Shown: positions 34,087-43,326, counted from the stretch's first letter. The stretch is 59,724 nt of DNA from Bacteroidia bacterium (GCA_026391515.1 JAPLEC010000457.1:1-59724); one strand, 5' to 3'. Program-made: numbers and translations. Notes: generated by a model from the sequence alone, not told the origin.

Positions 34087-34497
34087 ATGATCTATCTTAC
34101 ACGTCGAGAAAGATTCAGTGCTGCTCACAGGATGTTCAGGCAGGACTGGTCTGATGAAAAGAACCGGGAGGTTTTCGGGAAATGTTCGAATCCAAACTGG
34201 CATGGACATAATTATATCCTTTGGATTACTGTTAAGGGAGAACCATCTGAAGACCATGGATTTGTAATGAATATCAACCTTCTCAAAAAAATTGTTCAGG
34301 AAAAAATAATTGACAAGCTCGACCACAGGAACATAAATCTGGATGTTGACTTTATGAAAGGCAGGATTGCAACAACCGAAAATCTTGCAGTGGCTATCTG
34401 GGAGGAGCTTAAGAATGCAATTGAAAATGAGGGCGCTTGCCTCCATTGTATTAAAATTGAAGAAACTGAAAACAATTTGATAGAATATTATGGCTAA
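34087..34497 (+). CDS. 6-pyruvoyltetrahydropterin synthase / QueD family
   Basis: The 136-residue protein has the zinc ligands H14 (FSAAHRMF), H39 and H41 (NWHGHNY), catalytic C33 in FGKCSNPNWHGHNY, and the Asp-His pair in KLDHRNINLDVDF. The C-x5-H-G-H spacing and the NPN-x-HGHNY wording are closer to 6-pyruvoyltetrahydropterin synthase than to typical QueD (C-x3-HGH). It acts on dihydroneopterin triphosphate from FolE, giving a tetrahydropterin or the queuosine precursor 6-carboxytetrahydropterin. It overlaps folE by 8 bases, so the two are translated together. No queC or queE is nearby, and the product is uncertain. Confidence 0.88.
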   Translation: MIYLTRRERFSAAHRMFRQDWSDEKNREVFGKCSNPNWHGHNYILWITVKGEPSEDHGFVMNINLLKKIVQEKIIDKLDHRNINLDVDFMKGRIATTENLAVAIWEELKNAIENEGACLHCIKIEETENNLIEYYG

Positions 34498-35137
34498 GAC
34501 TATTGAAAAAATTAATGATGGTTCAGGAATGACCGATGAAGGGTACAATAAAATAGAGACCTGGAATGCAGAAACCATCGAAGAAATGGCAAAGATGTAT
34601 AAAAGGGTTCTCGAGCTCATAGGCGAAGATCCAAAGAGAGAAGGACTTGTACGAACCCCTGTCAGGGTTGCTAAAGCCATCAATTACCTGACCGTAGGTT
34701 ATAACATGAATCCGCATGAGATCCTTAAAGCAGCGATGTTCAAGGAAGAGTACAGGCAGATGGTTATTGTTAAGGATATTGACCTTTATTCGATGTGCGA
34801 ACATCACATGTTGCCTTTTTTCGGCAAAGCTCATGTCGCATATATTCCTGACGGGTATATTACCGGACTGAGCAAAATAGCACGTGTTGTTGAAGCTTAT
34901 TCAAGGAGGCTGCAGGTACAGGAGCGTCTGACAACACAAATAAGGAATTGTATTCAGGATACTCTTAAACCACTTGGAGTAGCAGTTGTTATTGAAGCTC
35001 AGCATATGTGCATGCAGATCAGAGGAGTACAGAAACAAAACTCAGTTACAACAACATCAGCATTTACCGGAATATTTCTTGAACATCTTAACACCCGCGA
35101 AGAGTTTATTCATCTGATCGGATCGAGGTTGCATTGA
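34490..35137 (+). CDS. folE: GTP cyclohydrolase I
   Basis: The 215-residue enzyme converts GTP to 7,8-dihydroneopterin triphosphate. Visible: GEDPKREGLVRTPVRVAKA, the zinc-binding SMCEHHMLPFFGKAHVAYIPDG, GLSKIARVVEAYSRRLQVQERLT, and VVIEAQHMCMQIRGVQKQNS with the second Cys. It lacks the long N-terminal extension of some forms, starting directly before the core helices. It overlaps the pterin synthase gene by 8 bases, a pairing that suggests the product goes to that enzyme as well as to folate. Confidence 0.96.
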   Translation: MAKTIEKINDGSGMTDEGYNKIETWNAETIEEMAKMYKRVLELIGEDPKREGLVRTPVRVAKAINYLTVGYNMNPHEILKAAMFKEEYRQMVIVKDIDLYSMCEHHMLPFFGKAHVAYIPDGYITGLSKIARVVEAYSRRLQVQERLTTQIRNCIQDTLKPLGVAVVIEAQHMCMQIRGVQKQNSVTTTSAFTGIFLEHLNTREEFIHLIGSRLH

Positions 35138-35162
35138 TTAACTGCATTATCTTTTAATTTCT

Positions 35163-35170
35163 TACTTTTG
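35163..35170 (+). promoter_or_regulatory. -7 box upstream of fabD
   Basis: TACTTTTG matches TAnnTTTG, 38 bases before the fabD ATG. A small hairpin CCGCTCAAAGCGG follows at about 35176-35188. No -33 TTG at the standard distance is apparent. Confidence 0.5.
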
Positions 35171-35208
35171 CAAACCGCTCAAAGCGGACTTAATTTAAAA
35201 GTCTGATT

Positions 35209-36090
35209 ATGAAAGCATTCGTATTCCCCGGACAGGGAGCACAGTTTCCCGGTATGGGTAAAGATCTCTATAACAAATTTCCTATTGCAAAAGAGTTGTT
35301 TGAAAAGGCAAATTCAATTCTTGGCTTCAGGATCACAGATCTGATGTTTGGCGGAACTACTGAAGATCTGAAACAGACTAAAGTTACCCAGCCTGCCATC
35401 TTCCTTCATTCAACAATTCTTGCAGCTGTGCTTGGAGATACTTTTAAACCCGATATGGTTGCAGGTCATTCGCTTGGTGAATTCTCAGCATTAGTTGCAA
35501 ACAGAGCTCTCTCTTTTGAAGATGGTCTGGTGCTTGTCTCAAAAAGAGCATTGGCAATGCAAAAAGCATGTGAAAAGACTCCTTCAACTATGGCTGCAAT
35601 AATCGGAGCAGAGGATAAGGTAGTTGAGGAAGTATGTGCCTCAATAATTGAAGTTGTTGTGCCCGCTAATTATAATTGTCCCGGACAGATAGTCATTTCC
35701 GGTTCAAACGAAGGTATTGACAAAGCTATTGAAGCTCTCAAGGAAAAAGGTGTTAAAAGAGCACTTAAGCTTGCAGTGGGAGGAGCATTCCATTCTCCAA
35801 TTATGGAACCTGCAAGGGTAGAGCTTGAAGAGGCTATCAGAATGACAAATTTCAACAAACCTGTCTGCCCTGTTTATCAAAACGTCAGTGCAAAACCTTC
35901 AAGTGATCCGGATTTAATTAAAACAAACCTTGTTGCACAGCTTACCTCACCTGTAAGATGGACCCAGAGTGTGATAAATATGATTTCAGATGGAGCTACA
36001 TCGTTTACAGAAGTCGGCCCTGGTAATGTTTTGCAGGGACTGATAAAAAAGGTGAATCAGAATATTATTACTGAAGGGGTAGTTTTATGA
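35209..36090 (+). CDS. fabD: Malonyl-CoA:ACP transacylase
   Basis: The 293-residue enzyme loads malonyl groups onto acyl carrier protein for fatty-acid synthesis. It begins MKAFVFPGQGAQFPGMG and has the nucleophile S88 in VAGHSLGEFSAL, an Arg around 113 in SKRALAMQ, and H195 in GGAFHSPIM. The C-terminal VGPGNVLQGLIKK is also typical. Here it is monocistronic: folE ends 71 bases upstream, with a -7 box in the gap, and a 9-base tandem repeat follows the stop. No other fab gene is in view. Confidence 0.96.
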   Translation: MKAFVFPGQGAQFPGMGKDLYNKFPIAKELFEKANSILGFRITDLMFGGTTEDLKQTKVTQPAIFLHSTILAAVLGDTFKPDMVAGHSLGEFSALVANRALSFEDGLVLVSKRALAMQKACEKTPSTMAAIIGAEDKVVEEVCASIIEVVVPANYNCPGQIVISGSNEGIDKAIEALKEKGVKRALKLAVGGAFHSPIMEPARVELEEAIRMTNFNKPVCPVYQNVSAKPSSDPDLIKTNLVAQLTSPVRWTQSVINMISDGATSFTEVGPGNVLQGLIKKVNQNIITEGVVL

Positions 36091-36093
36091 TAG

Positions 36094-36126
36094 TCTTGCA
36101 GGTCTTGCAGGTCTTGCAGGTCCTGG
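36094..36126. repeat. Short tandem repeat, TCTTGCAGG x3
   Basis: TCTTGCAGG is repeated exactly three times from 36094 to 36120, with a partial fourth unit (TCCTGG), between the convergent fabD and OsmC-like genes. It is non-coding and too short to interpret. Confidence 0.8.
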
Positions 36127-36133
36127 AAGTTGA

Positions 36134-36538
36134 TTAGAAATTCAAAGTTACATTCTGGAAGACGGATTCGTTCAGGGATAGGGCAACAGGGCAGGTCTTT
36201 ACACAATATTCGAGAATCCTTCTTTGTTTGTCAGTGCAGGTATTCCCGATAAAATCAAATTCAATTTTCACCTCTCCAATCTTCCTGGGATTCTCAGCCA
36301 TAATTTTGGTTATTTTACATGTCGCTCCATCTATTGAAAAACCATGTTCCCTTGCTGCAATGCCCATAATTGTAAATATGCAGCTCCCAAGGGCTGAAGC
36401 TACCATATCGGTAGGTGAGAAATTCTCTCCTTTTCCTTTATTGTCCACCGGAGCATCGGTAATGATTTTGCTTCCTGATCGTACATGAGTTATCTCTGTT
36501 CTCAGATCGCCTTTATAGATTGTTGTTGCTGTTTCCAT
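36134..36538 (-). CDS. OsmC/Ohr-family protein
   Basis: The family start METATTIYKGDLRTEITHVRSG at 36538 gives a 134-residue protein; a longer frame begins at 36574 with 12 extra residues (MESISNNSIKSK) that do not look family-like. The conserved core has FSPTDMVASALGSCIFTIMGIAAREHG with one Cys and KTCPVALSLNESV with the other, as in OsmC-type thiol peroxidases that reduce organic hydroperoxides. The two Cys sit at the expected distance. It would be cytoplasmic. Whether it acts on peroxides or has a storage role is not known. Confidence 0.88.
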   Translation of the reverse strand: METATTIYKGDLRTEITHVRSGSKIITDAPVDNKGKGENFSPTDMVASALGSCIFTIMGIAAREHGFSIDGATCKITKIMAENPRKIGEVKIEFDFIGNTCTDKQRRILEYCVKTCPVALSLNESVFQNVTLNF

Positions 36539-36611
36539 TTTGGACTTTATTGAATTGTTTGATATTGACTCCAATTAATTAAGTGTATCTTTAGTTTAAT
36601 CAGTTACTTAC

Positions 36612-36680
36612 CCACCCCTACCTCCCGCTTCTCCGCCGGTTGGCGGATTCGCGGGACAAGCTCTCCCAGGAGGGGATCCT
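36612..36680. repeat. GC-rich nested hairpin repeat
   Basis: CTCCCGCTTCTCCGCCGG then TTGGCGGATTCGCGGGA forms nested stems (CCCGC/GCGGG and CCGCC/GGCGG), followed by a CTCCCAGGAGGGG stretch. A CCTTTGTGCC-type stretch like that at the end of tilS follows at about 36691-36704. It fills the gap between the OsmC-like start and the stop of the 990-residue gene and could terminate that transcript. Confidence 0.6.
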
Positions 36681-36726
36681 GAGGGTTTTTACCTTTGTGC
36701 CTTTGTACCGTTTCACCTTTACACCG

Positions 36727-39699
36727 TTATACGGGTTTCATTATTGCTCCTTTATGACGTTTCCCGTCGACCATAATCTCGAGAGGTTTTTCAAACCGGA
36801 TATGCCTTATGTAGTCGTCTTCGTAAACTGTATTAAGTCCATTAAGATAATTAACATCATAACAACCTTCATTGATATAAGGATTTATAGTGAAATATCC
36901 GACCCGGAACGATGTAAGATTCTGGAAGAAATGCGTTCCCTGGCTTGGATCAATCCTGTAATTTTTCAGTCCTGATTCAATGATTATTCTTGCAGCTGAT
37001 ATCTGCGGCCATTTTACAGGGATTCCAAGCCATGGATCTGTAGATCCCCATCTGCCAGGACCAACCAGCACATATCCGATTCCCTGTTTTACAAATGAAG
37101 CGTTTAAATTCTCAATAATAGCAGCAACGTTTTTATTCAGTGCAGCATTAAAGGATTCCGGTTTTATATAAACCATATCATGAATTCCTTTAAATAATCC
37201 ATTACCCAGAGCTGATTCAGAAAATATGATTGTATCCTCGCGTTTAACATTTTCAAGGTTTATGCTATAAGTCTCGTCTGAATATACTATTGGCCTGATT
37301 TGCAGGAAGTTGAATATCTTTGGTGTACCTGCTGGTGTCTCAAGGTTTGCTGCAAATTCAATTTCTATAGGATTGTTCATTTCTCTTTGGCCAAGCTCAA
37401 GAAGGGTGGACAGGATTTCAGCAAGCGGGAATGATTTGTGCTGTAAAATATTTGAAAAAGTTATAACTCTCTTACCCTGAGAGGTTATTCCATCGCGAAG
37501 AATATTATTTGTATGGTCGTATGTTGAAGCCAGATATTTCATTGCACCATCGTTATTTGCATCTTTTATATCTATCCTGAGTATATTGACTCCATCGTCG
37601 GTAGAAGGTACAAAACTGTCGATATTGAGATCAAGGGCCCGGAATTCCTTTTGAGAGTCACGAATGGCCAGCTCGGGAGACGAAAGCTGAAGGATTTTTT
37701 TGGGAATTTTTGGACAGAATCTCAGTGACATTCCTCCCTCGACGATCAATTTGCCAAGACCAAATGCAACATTTACAATTCCATCTTCTGCCTTTTCGGA
37801 ACCAATCGGGTAATAATTTATCGACCTGGCCACCCCTGAAAGAGTCGGATAGAAAATATCTCCATGTCTGTTTCCACAAACTTCCTGCAGAACTATTCCC
37901 ATCTTTTCCTCATCAATCACGTTTGAAGTAGCAGTCATATAAGCCTTGCTGGCTTTATAGTAAACCGAAGCATAAACCTCTTTAATGGCATCGGATAATA
38001 CCGTAACCATTTGCTTGTTATCAGGCAGCCTGGGGATCATATATGTTGAATAGACTCCTGCAAATGGCTGATAATGTGAATCTTCCAGCTTACTTGAAGA
38101 TCGTACAGCTAAAGGATGATTTCGGGAAACGGCCAGATAAGCATAGAAATCCTGGTATACACGTCCGGGAAGCTCCGCATTGATGAACCTGTTAAGAATC
38201 TCATCGTCGGAGAGGTCTGACAGAGCAACAGCATAAAGGTTGTTATGGTCCATGAACTCATCAAAGATGTCGGTACTCAACACAACGGTTCGTGGAATTG
38301 TAATAAGAACATCAGGGAACTTATTAAACAGTTTGTTGTTCTTTATAATCCTGTTAATAAATGCAAGTCCCCTTGCTTTTCCTCCGATAGACCCTTCCCC
38401 TATCCTTGAAAAGATCTGGTATTCATCAAAACTTGACTTATCGAACTTCGCAATCACTCCTCTTCCTTTTCCCAACCGGAAGCTTGAAATAGCGACATAT
38501 AGAAATCTTCTCATCTCGTCCATTGTCTCAAAATCTTCCTTCCTGATGTATTTAAACATTTGGGCTACAGGGAATAAAGCTCTCGCATTCAGCCATTTTG
38601 AGAAGTGATTTCGGGTGGCATGATATTCAAGAGTGTTATCGGGGATAGTGAGCAGCTTTTGCTGAAGACTCTGAAGATCAGTGGCTATGGCTATTGGTTC
38701 AAGAGTATCAGGATTTCTGAAAACAAATGGTCCGAAAGCAAGGTTTTGTATTATAAAATTCCGCAGCTCAAGAGATAACGATTTGGAATACTTATGAATA
38801 AATCCTGCACCAATCTCCTCAGCTTTCTTTTTATGCTCAATATTCGATGATTGAAGCAGGAATGGAACCTTATCATCATCGGCCATCACTACCTTGCATA
38901 ATTCGAGCCCTGCATTTTCATCCGGAACATTATCTCTTTTATAGCTGATATCGGAGATCACCCCAAGGACATTGTACTTATATTTTTTGTACAAAGCTTC
39001 TGCATCATTGAAATTATTGGCAAGTAATATTTTCGGTCTTCCCCTCATTTTAAGCATCCTCTGGTGCTCATTAAGCGCTTCACGTTGAAAATCAAGCGAT
39101 TGTAGCAGTACAATCCTGTAAATATTCGGAAGGTAAGATGAAATATATCTGATTGAGTTTTCAACAAGGATGATTGCCTGAACACCAATATTCTCTATAT
39201 CATGATCAGCATTCATCTTATCTTCAATCAGCTTTATTATTGCCAGTATCAGTGCGGCATCACCCAGCCAGCAGAAGACATAATCAATAGCGCTGAGATC
39301 TTCTCCTTCAAGCCTGAAGGAGACTTCGCGTGAAAAATATGTAAGAACAACAATCGGAATGCTGGGATATTTGGCTTTTATCCTTTTTGCGAGGGCAAAT
39401 ACATCTATACCTTTAAGGCTCAGCATTGAAATTACCAGGTCAACATTTCCCTCCTGGAGAATCTTAAAGGCATCTTCTGCATTGTCTGTCTGAACAAATG
39501 TCGGTGGATATCTAAGGTTAAGTGAAACGTATTCGTTGAAAATCTGCTCATCAATCCTGCCATCTTCTTCAAGCATGTAATTATCATAATTACTGCATAT
39601 TACGAGTACCCGATGTATTCGTTTCTGCATAAGAAGGTCGAATGATGTATCGGTAAAATCATATTTCTGCAGATCAAGTATTCCTTCAATGATGGTCAT
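36727..39699 (-). CDS. Receiver-like/PPDK-ATP-grasp fusion protein, 990 aa (degenerate receivers)
   Basis: Domains in order: receiver-like 1 (about 29-165; RVLVICSNYDN, DLVISMLSL, IPIVVLTYFS); receiver-like 2 (about 173-322; ILVENS, D250 in ISDIS, LLQSS, K303); a linker with the motif YHATRNHFSKWLNAR (359-373); the PEP synthase/PPDK ATP-grasp domain (about 432-805; GEGSIGGKARGLAF, AVRSSSKLEDSHYQPFAG, IVLQEV, FGLGKLIVEGG, QIRPI); and a C-terminal GPGRWGSTDPWLGIPV (880-895) ending IRHIRFEKPLEI. Receiver 2 has E180-N181 where a phosphorylatable domain has an acidic pair, so it may not bind metal. There is no phosphohistidine domain and no PEP barrel, so it is not a PEP synthase. The role is unknown. 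Its paralogue is 11 bases upstream. Confidence 0.8.
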   Translation of the reverse strand: MTIIEGILDLQKYDFTDTSFDLLMQKRIHRVLVICSNYDNYMLEEDGRIDEQIFNEYVSLNLRYPPTFVQTDNAEDAFKILQEGNVDLVISMLSLKGIDVFALAKRIKAKYPSIPIVVLTYFSREVSFRLEGEDLSAIDYVFCWLGDAALILAIIKLIEDKMNADHDIENIGVQAIILVENSIRYISSYLPNIYRIVLLQSLDFQREALNEHQRMLKMRGRPKILLANNFNDAEALYKKYKYNVLGVISDISYKRDNVPDENAGLELCKVVMADDDKVPFLLQSSNIEHKKKAEEIGAGFIHKYSKSLSLELRNFIIQNLAFGPFVFRNPDTLEPIAIATDLQSLQQKLLTIPDNTLEYHATRNHFSKWLNARALFPVAQMFKYIRKEDFETMDEMRRFLYVAISSFRLGKGRGVIAKFDKSSFDEYQIFSRIGEGSIGGKARGLAFINRIIKNNKLFNKFPDVLITIPRTVVLSTDIFDEFMDHNNLYAVALSDLSDDEILNRFINAELPGRVYQDFYAYLAVSRNHPLAVRSSSKLEDSHYQPFAGVYSTYMIPRLPDNKQMVTVLSDAIKEVYASVYYKASKAYMTATSNVIDEEKMGIVLQEVCGNRHGDIFYPTLSGVARSINYYPIGSEKAEDGIVNVAFGLGKLIVEGGMSLRFCPKIPKKILQLSSPELAIRDSQKEFRALDLNIDSFVPSTDDGVNILRIDIKDANNDGAMKYLASTYDHTNNILRDGITSQGKRVITFSNILQHKSFPLAEILSTLLELGQREMNNPIEIEFAANLETPAGTPKIFNFLQIRPIVYSDETYSINLENVKREDTIIFSESALGNGLFKGIHDMVYIKPESFNAALNKNVAAIIENLNASFVKQGIGYVLVGPGRWGSTDPWLGIPVKWPQISAARIIIESGLKNYRIDPSQGTHFFQNLTSFRVGYFTINPYINEGCYDVNYLNGLNTVYEDDYIRHIRFEKPLEIMVDGKRHKGAIMKPV

Positions 39700-39710
39700 A
39701 CAGTGAAAAA

Positions 39711-42700
39711 TTAATGATTTATTGTGATAACAGCAATTCCTTTTTTCCCGTCCATTCTGACGAGAAGGGGTTTTTCGAACCGGATATGCCGGAAGTATTT
39801 ACCATTTTCAATTACCTGCTGCTCATTAAGCCTGTCCCAGTTTATTTTTCCGTTATGGGCTCCCTGGTTAATTGAAAAGTATCCTACATTCATTGATGTG
39901 ACATTGTGAAAAAAGTGGGATCCGAGTGATGCATCGAGGTGAAAATCAGGGAGATCGACTTCTACAATAACTTTTGCATTTGATATTTGCGGCCAGACTA
40001 CCGGTATGCCAAGAAACCTATCTTTTGTTCCCCATCTTCCGGGACCTACCAGGATATAACGAAGGTTGGCTTTCAGCATCTTTTCGTTAATCATGTCGAT
40101 CTCTTCAGCTATTTGCGTGGTACGTAAATTATCAAATTTATCAGGTTCAATATAAATTAAATCTGAAATATCATCGATCACTCCGTTTCCCATGCTTGTA
40201 ATAGATTCAAGGATCAGATCTTCATTATTAATACTCTCAGGATCAATATTATATCCTGCTCCGGTTCCTACCAGCGGTTTTATCTGAAGAAGATAAAAAG
40301 AGGCGTTCCCATCTTTATCTTTATTCAGATCGATCGCAAATTCAATTTCTGACGGGTTTCCTGTAGCTTCAGCTACAACATCAAGTATGGTCTTGAGTGT
40401 TGGCGCAAGCGGGATATAATTATATTTGAGAATATCAGTAAAATTTATTACACGGGGTCCAGGAGTATCGAGCCCGGGCACAATTGTATCATTATCTGTA
40501 TTCAATACTGATGCTGAGTGATTCAATGTTCCATGTTCTTCAGCTTTCGCAATATCCAGGGTTATAAGACCTGCATTTTCACCATCCAGCAGGTTTAAAT
40601 CTTTTTTTGTCATATCGACAGCATAGAAATAAACCTGGGAATTCTTATACAGATCATTTTGAGAAATAATATCCAGAGACGGGTATGACGGTGAAAATCT
40701 GAAAGCTCTTTCTCCTTCGACCACATAATGACCTAATCCTACAGCCATAACTGCAAAGCCATCTTCAGGCGTCATGTGAGCCACCGGATAAAAATTAAAT
40801 GACTGGGCAGTTCCGCTTATATGCGGATAGAATGCATCATTAAACCTGTTACCGACCACCTCCTGGATTACAACAGCCATTTTTTCGAGTTCGATTTTAT
40901 AATTGATTGCTTCAAAATATGTTCGTGAACTCCTTGAATATATTGAAGCAAAAACAAGCTTTATGGCATTAGACAGCTGCCGCAGCCTGGTATCAAATTC
41001 GTTATGATTATTGGGAAGAAGATATGTCCCGAAAATGCCTGAGAAAGGCTGGCTCAATGAATCTTCAAATAAGCTTGATGATCTCACTGCAATAGGTTTC
41101 TCTATTTGTTTAAGTAGTATCCTCAGCTCTTTTTCCAGTGTGTAGCTTAGACTCCCTTCGAGAAAAAGTCTTTGAAGCGCATCAAAATCCTTTTCTTCTT
41201 TTACGCTGTTCCACAAATGATTACGTTCCATGAACATATCGAACTCATCTGTTCCTATTATGGCAGTTATTGGGGCTTTAATGTTTATTCCCGGTAAAAG
41301 CCTTCCAAGCTCAAAGCTGTATATCAATGTATTGATGAATGCAAGGCCTCTTCCTTTTCCGCCAAGCGAACCGCCTGACAGGCTCACAACGTTAGTCTCG
41401 TCAATTACTGCCGATTCTTCAAAATTGATAACTCTTCCTTTGTTTGTCTCGCGCCTGCGCTTACGGATTATATCGATAAGAAATTCCCTGAGCTCTTTAA
41501 GAGTGTTAAAATCAGATACCTTAATCGGGTTAATAAGCTTGGCAATTTTTACCTCACCTCTTGCCATCAGCCATAGTGAGAAATGATTCTTCATTGCATG
41601 GTACGCCAGAGAATCTTCAGGCACTGTCTCGAGATAAGCCTCGAATTCTTTCATTGATTTTGCTACTGCGATCTGGCGTCCCTTATTATCTCTGTAAACA
41701 AAATGTCCAAAACCCAGGTAATAGTTTATAAATGATTTCAGGTCCTGGAGAAGACTTTCAGAGTTTTTATTTATAAAATTTGACTTAAGTGCAAAGGCAT
41801 ATTTTGCATTTTCGGGGTCAGATGACTGAAGGACTGTGGGAAGATTCGGCAATTCTTCTTTTATCATCTGAATCAGCTCGAAGCCGGCGGTATCATTTAA
41901 TACGCCATTCCTCGGAAACCGCATATCAGATATGATACACAACAGGCTTTCTTTATACTTATTATATATAGTCACAGAATCCTCCCAGTTTGAGGCAAGT
42001 AAAATTTTTGGTCTTGCCCTGAGCTTCAGCACTTTATAAAGTTCGTCTGTAGAGACATCCTCAATAAGGCTTCTTGTTTGCTCCAGCACCAGCGTATATA
42101 GCATTGGCAGGTAGCTTGAATAGTATTCAGCAGAATCTTCCACAAGAAGAATTACCCTGGTAAGTCCTTTTTTGGTATCATTTTCGACATTTACCCTATC
42201 TTCGAGAAGCTTGACCATTGCAAAGAATACTTTGGATTCACCGGTCCAGACAAAATAATTATCGAATGGTACACCTGCTGCTTTCTGCTTTTTAACAAAA
42301 GGAACATCTCCAGGATTATTCAGAAGAATGAATGTCGGCAGGTAAGGATATTTATCCTTGATTTTTTTACAAAGTATCATCGGGCTCTCCTTATGGACAC
42401 CAATCATAATAATTACCATGTCGAAGTGTCTGGCTTTAAGCCTGTTAAAAGCTTCATCCTCGCTTGAAACACCGGTAACCCTCGGGAGAGAAGTCAGGCT
42501 AAGCTGATAATATTCACCTAGCATATGGTCTGAGAATCGTCCTTCACCCTCAATGGAATAGGCATCATAAAGGTTAGCCACCAGAAGTATCTCTTTAACT
42601 TTGAAGGGCTGTAAATCGTGAAAGACATCCCGTTCAGCATTATGACGCTCCAGAAATTTTTGCAACAGCTTTCTGCTTGATACTGTTTTTAAATCTTCCG

Positions 42701-43157
42701 GTTCTTCCTTCGGGACCTGGGCTAATCGTATTATATCGCGTGCCTTATAACTATTGATATAACCTGTTAAAAGACTTGCAATATTCTGGATCAGGTCCCA
42801 TTCCTCTTTTAAGAAAGGGCCTCCTTTTTCAACACTGAATTCTCTTGTATAAAATATTTCTATTGAACCCTTTTCATTGTCTATTGTGTTGAATTCCTGG
42901 ATCATTTTCCATGAAGTCTCCTGAAAATTAGGCGTTTCAAATGTTTTATCAAGGAATCTTATACGTGCTTCAGTATATTCAGGATATTGCCAGGCTGCCG
43001 GTAAAAGCAATACAACCTGCTGGAGTGTTTCCTCGATGGGCTTACCTTCCTTAAGAATATAGGTAGTCTGATTTATACAAGAAAGCTCCTTTACCCTTTC
43101 CTGCTGATCGTGAAGCAGCTTGTGGTATTCAGGTGTAATATGGTTCTTTTCATCCAT
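39711..43157 (-). CDS. GAF-like/receiver/PPDK-ATP-grasp fusion protein, 1148 aa
   Basis: Domains: GAF-like N-terminus (about 20-140); receiver-like 1 (about 188-325; EILLVANLYDAYS, DMVIIMIGV); receiver 2 (about 333-488) with E340-D341 in LLVEDS, D411 in IISDMRFPRNG, S445-S446 and K464, all residues of a working receiver; the motif YHAMKNHFSLWLMARGE (519-535); a PPDK-type ATP-grasp domain (about 590-960; SGGSLGGKGRGLAF, AVRSSSLFEDSLSQPFSG, VIQEV, LQIKPLVG); and C-terminal GPGRWGTKDRFLGIPV (1038-1053). The C-terminal half closely parallels the 990-residue paralogue. It lacks the phosphohistidine and PEP-binding domains. It follows korB in the same direction after 169 bases containing a palindromic repeat. 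It may be a phosphorelay-controlled phosphotransferase, but that is inference. Confidence 0.8.
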   Translation of the reverse strand: MDEKNHITPEYHKLLHDQQERVKELSCINQTTYILKEGKPIEETLQQVVLLLPAAWQYPEYTEARIRFLDKTFETPNFQETSWKMIQEFNTIDNEKGSIEIFYTREFSVEKGGPFLKEEWDLIQNIASLLTGYINSYKARDIIRLAQVPKEEPEDLKTVSSRKLLQKFLERHNAERDVFHDLQPFKVKEILLVANLYDAYSIEGEGRFSDHMLGEYYQLSLTSLPRVTGVSSEDEAFNRLKARHFDMVIIMIGVHKESPMILCKKIKDKYPYLPTFILLNNPGDVPFVKKQKAAGVPFDNYFVWTGESKVFFAMVKLLEDRVNVENDTKKGLTRVILLVEDSAEYYSSYLPMLYTLVLEQTRSLIEDVSTDELYKVLKLRARPKILLASNWEDSVTIYNKYKESLLCIISDMRFPRNGVLNDTAGFELIQMIKEELPNLPTVLQSSDPENAKYAFALKSNFINKNSESLLQDLKSFINYYLGFGHFVYRDNKGRQIAVAKSMKEFEAYLETVPEDSLAYHAMKNHFSLWLMARGEVKIAKLINPIKVSDFNTLKELREFLIDIIRKRRRETNKGRVINFEESAVIDETNVVSLSGGSLGGKGRGLAFINTLIYSFELGRLLPGINIKAPITAIIGTDEFDMFMERNHLWNSVKEEKDFDALQRLFLEGSLSYTLEKELRILLKQIEKPIAVRSSSLFEDSLSQPFSGIFGTYLLPNNHNEFDTRLRQLSNAIKLVFASIYSRSSRTYFEAINYKIELEKMAVVIQEVVGNRFNDAFYPHISGTAQSFNFYPVAHMTPEDGFAVMAVGLGHYVVEGERAFRFSPSYPSLDIISQNDLYKNSQVYFYAVDMTKKDLNLLDGENAGLITLDIAKAEEHGTLNHSASVLNTDNDTIVPGLDTPGPRVINFTDILKYNYIPLAPTLKTILDVVAEATGNPSEIEFAIDLNKDKDGNASFYLLQIKPLVGTGAGYNIDPESINNEDLILESITSMGNGVIDDISDLIYIEPDKFDNLRTTQIAEEIDMINEKMLKANLRYILVGPGRWGTKDRFLGIPVVWPQISNAKVIVEVDLPDFHLDASLGSHFFHNVTSMNVGYFSINQGAHNGKINWDRLNEQQVIENGKYFRHIRFEKPLLVRMDGKKGIAVITINH

Positions 43158-43217
43158 GTGGCAGAAACCGGAGAAGATCAGGAGTTAAAATTAGTAAAAT
43201 TTCCGGTTTACTACGAT

Positions 43218-43307
43218 GGCGCCGATTTGCAATCGGTGCCAAAATAGTTTTATCAGTGGTACGGATTGCAACCAAGCAAAGGCACGGATTACAAATCCGC
43301 GCCAGCA
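43218..43307. repeat. REP-like palindromic repeat, copy 1 (two stem-loops)
   Basis: Two imperfect palindromes, GGCGCCGATTTGCAATCGG plus TGCC (43218-43240) and GGCACGGATTACAAATCCG plus CGCC (43281-43303), lie about 40 bases apart. The second, extended to GCCAGCA, matches 56540-56566 with one mismatch over 27 bases. Paired stems of this sort are typical of REP/REPIN elements spread by RAYT transposases; none is seen here. Confidence 0.7.
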
Positions 43308-43326
43308 TCTTAAAAGTAAACAGGTT

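Noticed and set aside
36539..36574. Extra 12 residues at the OsmC-like N-terminus
   Set aside because: The family start METATTIYKGDLRTE at 36538 fits better.
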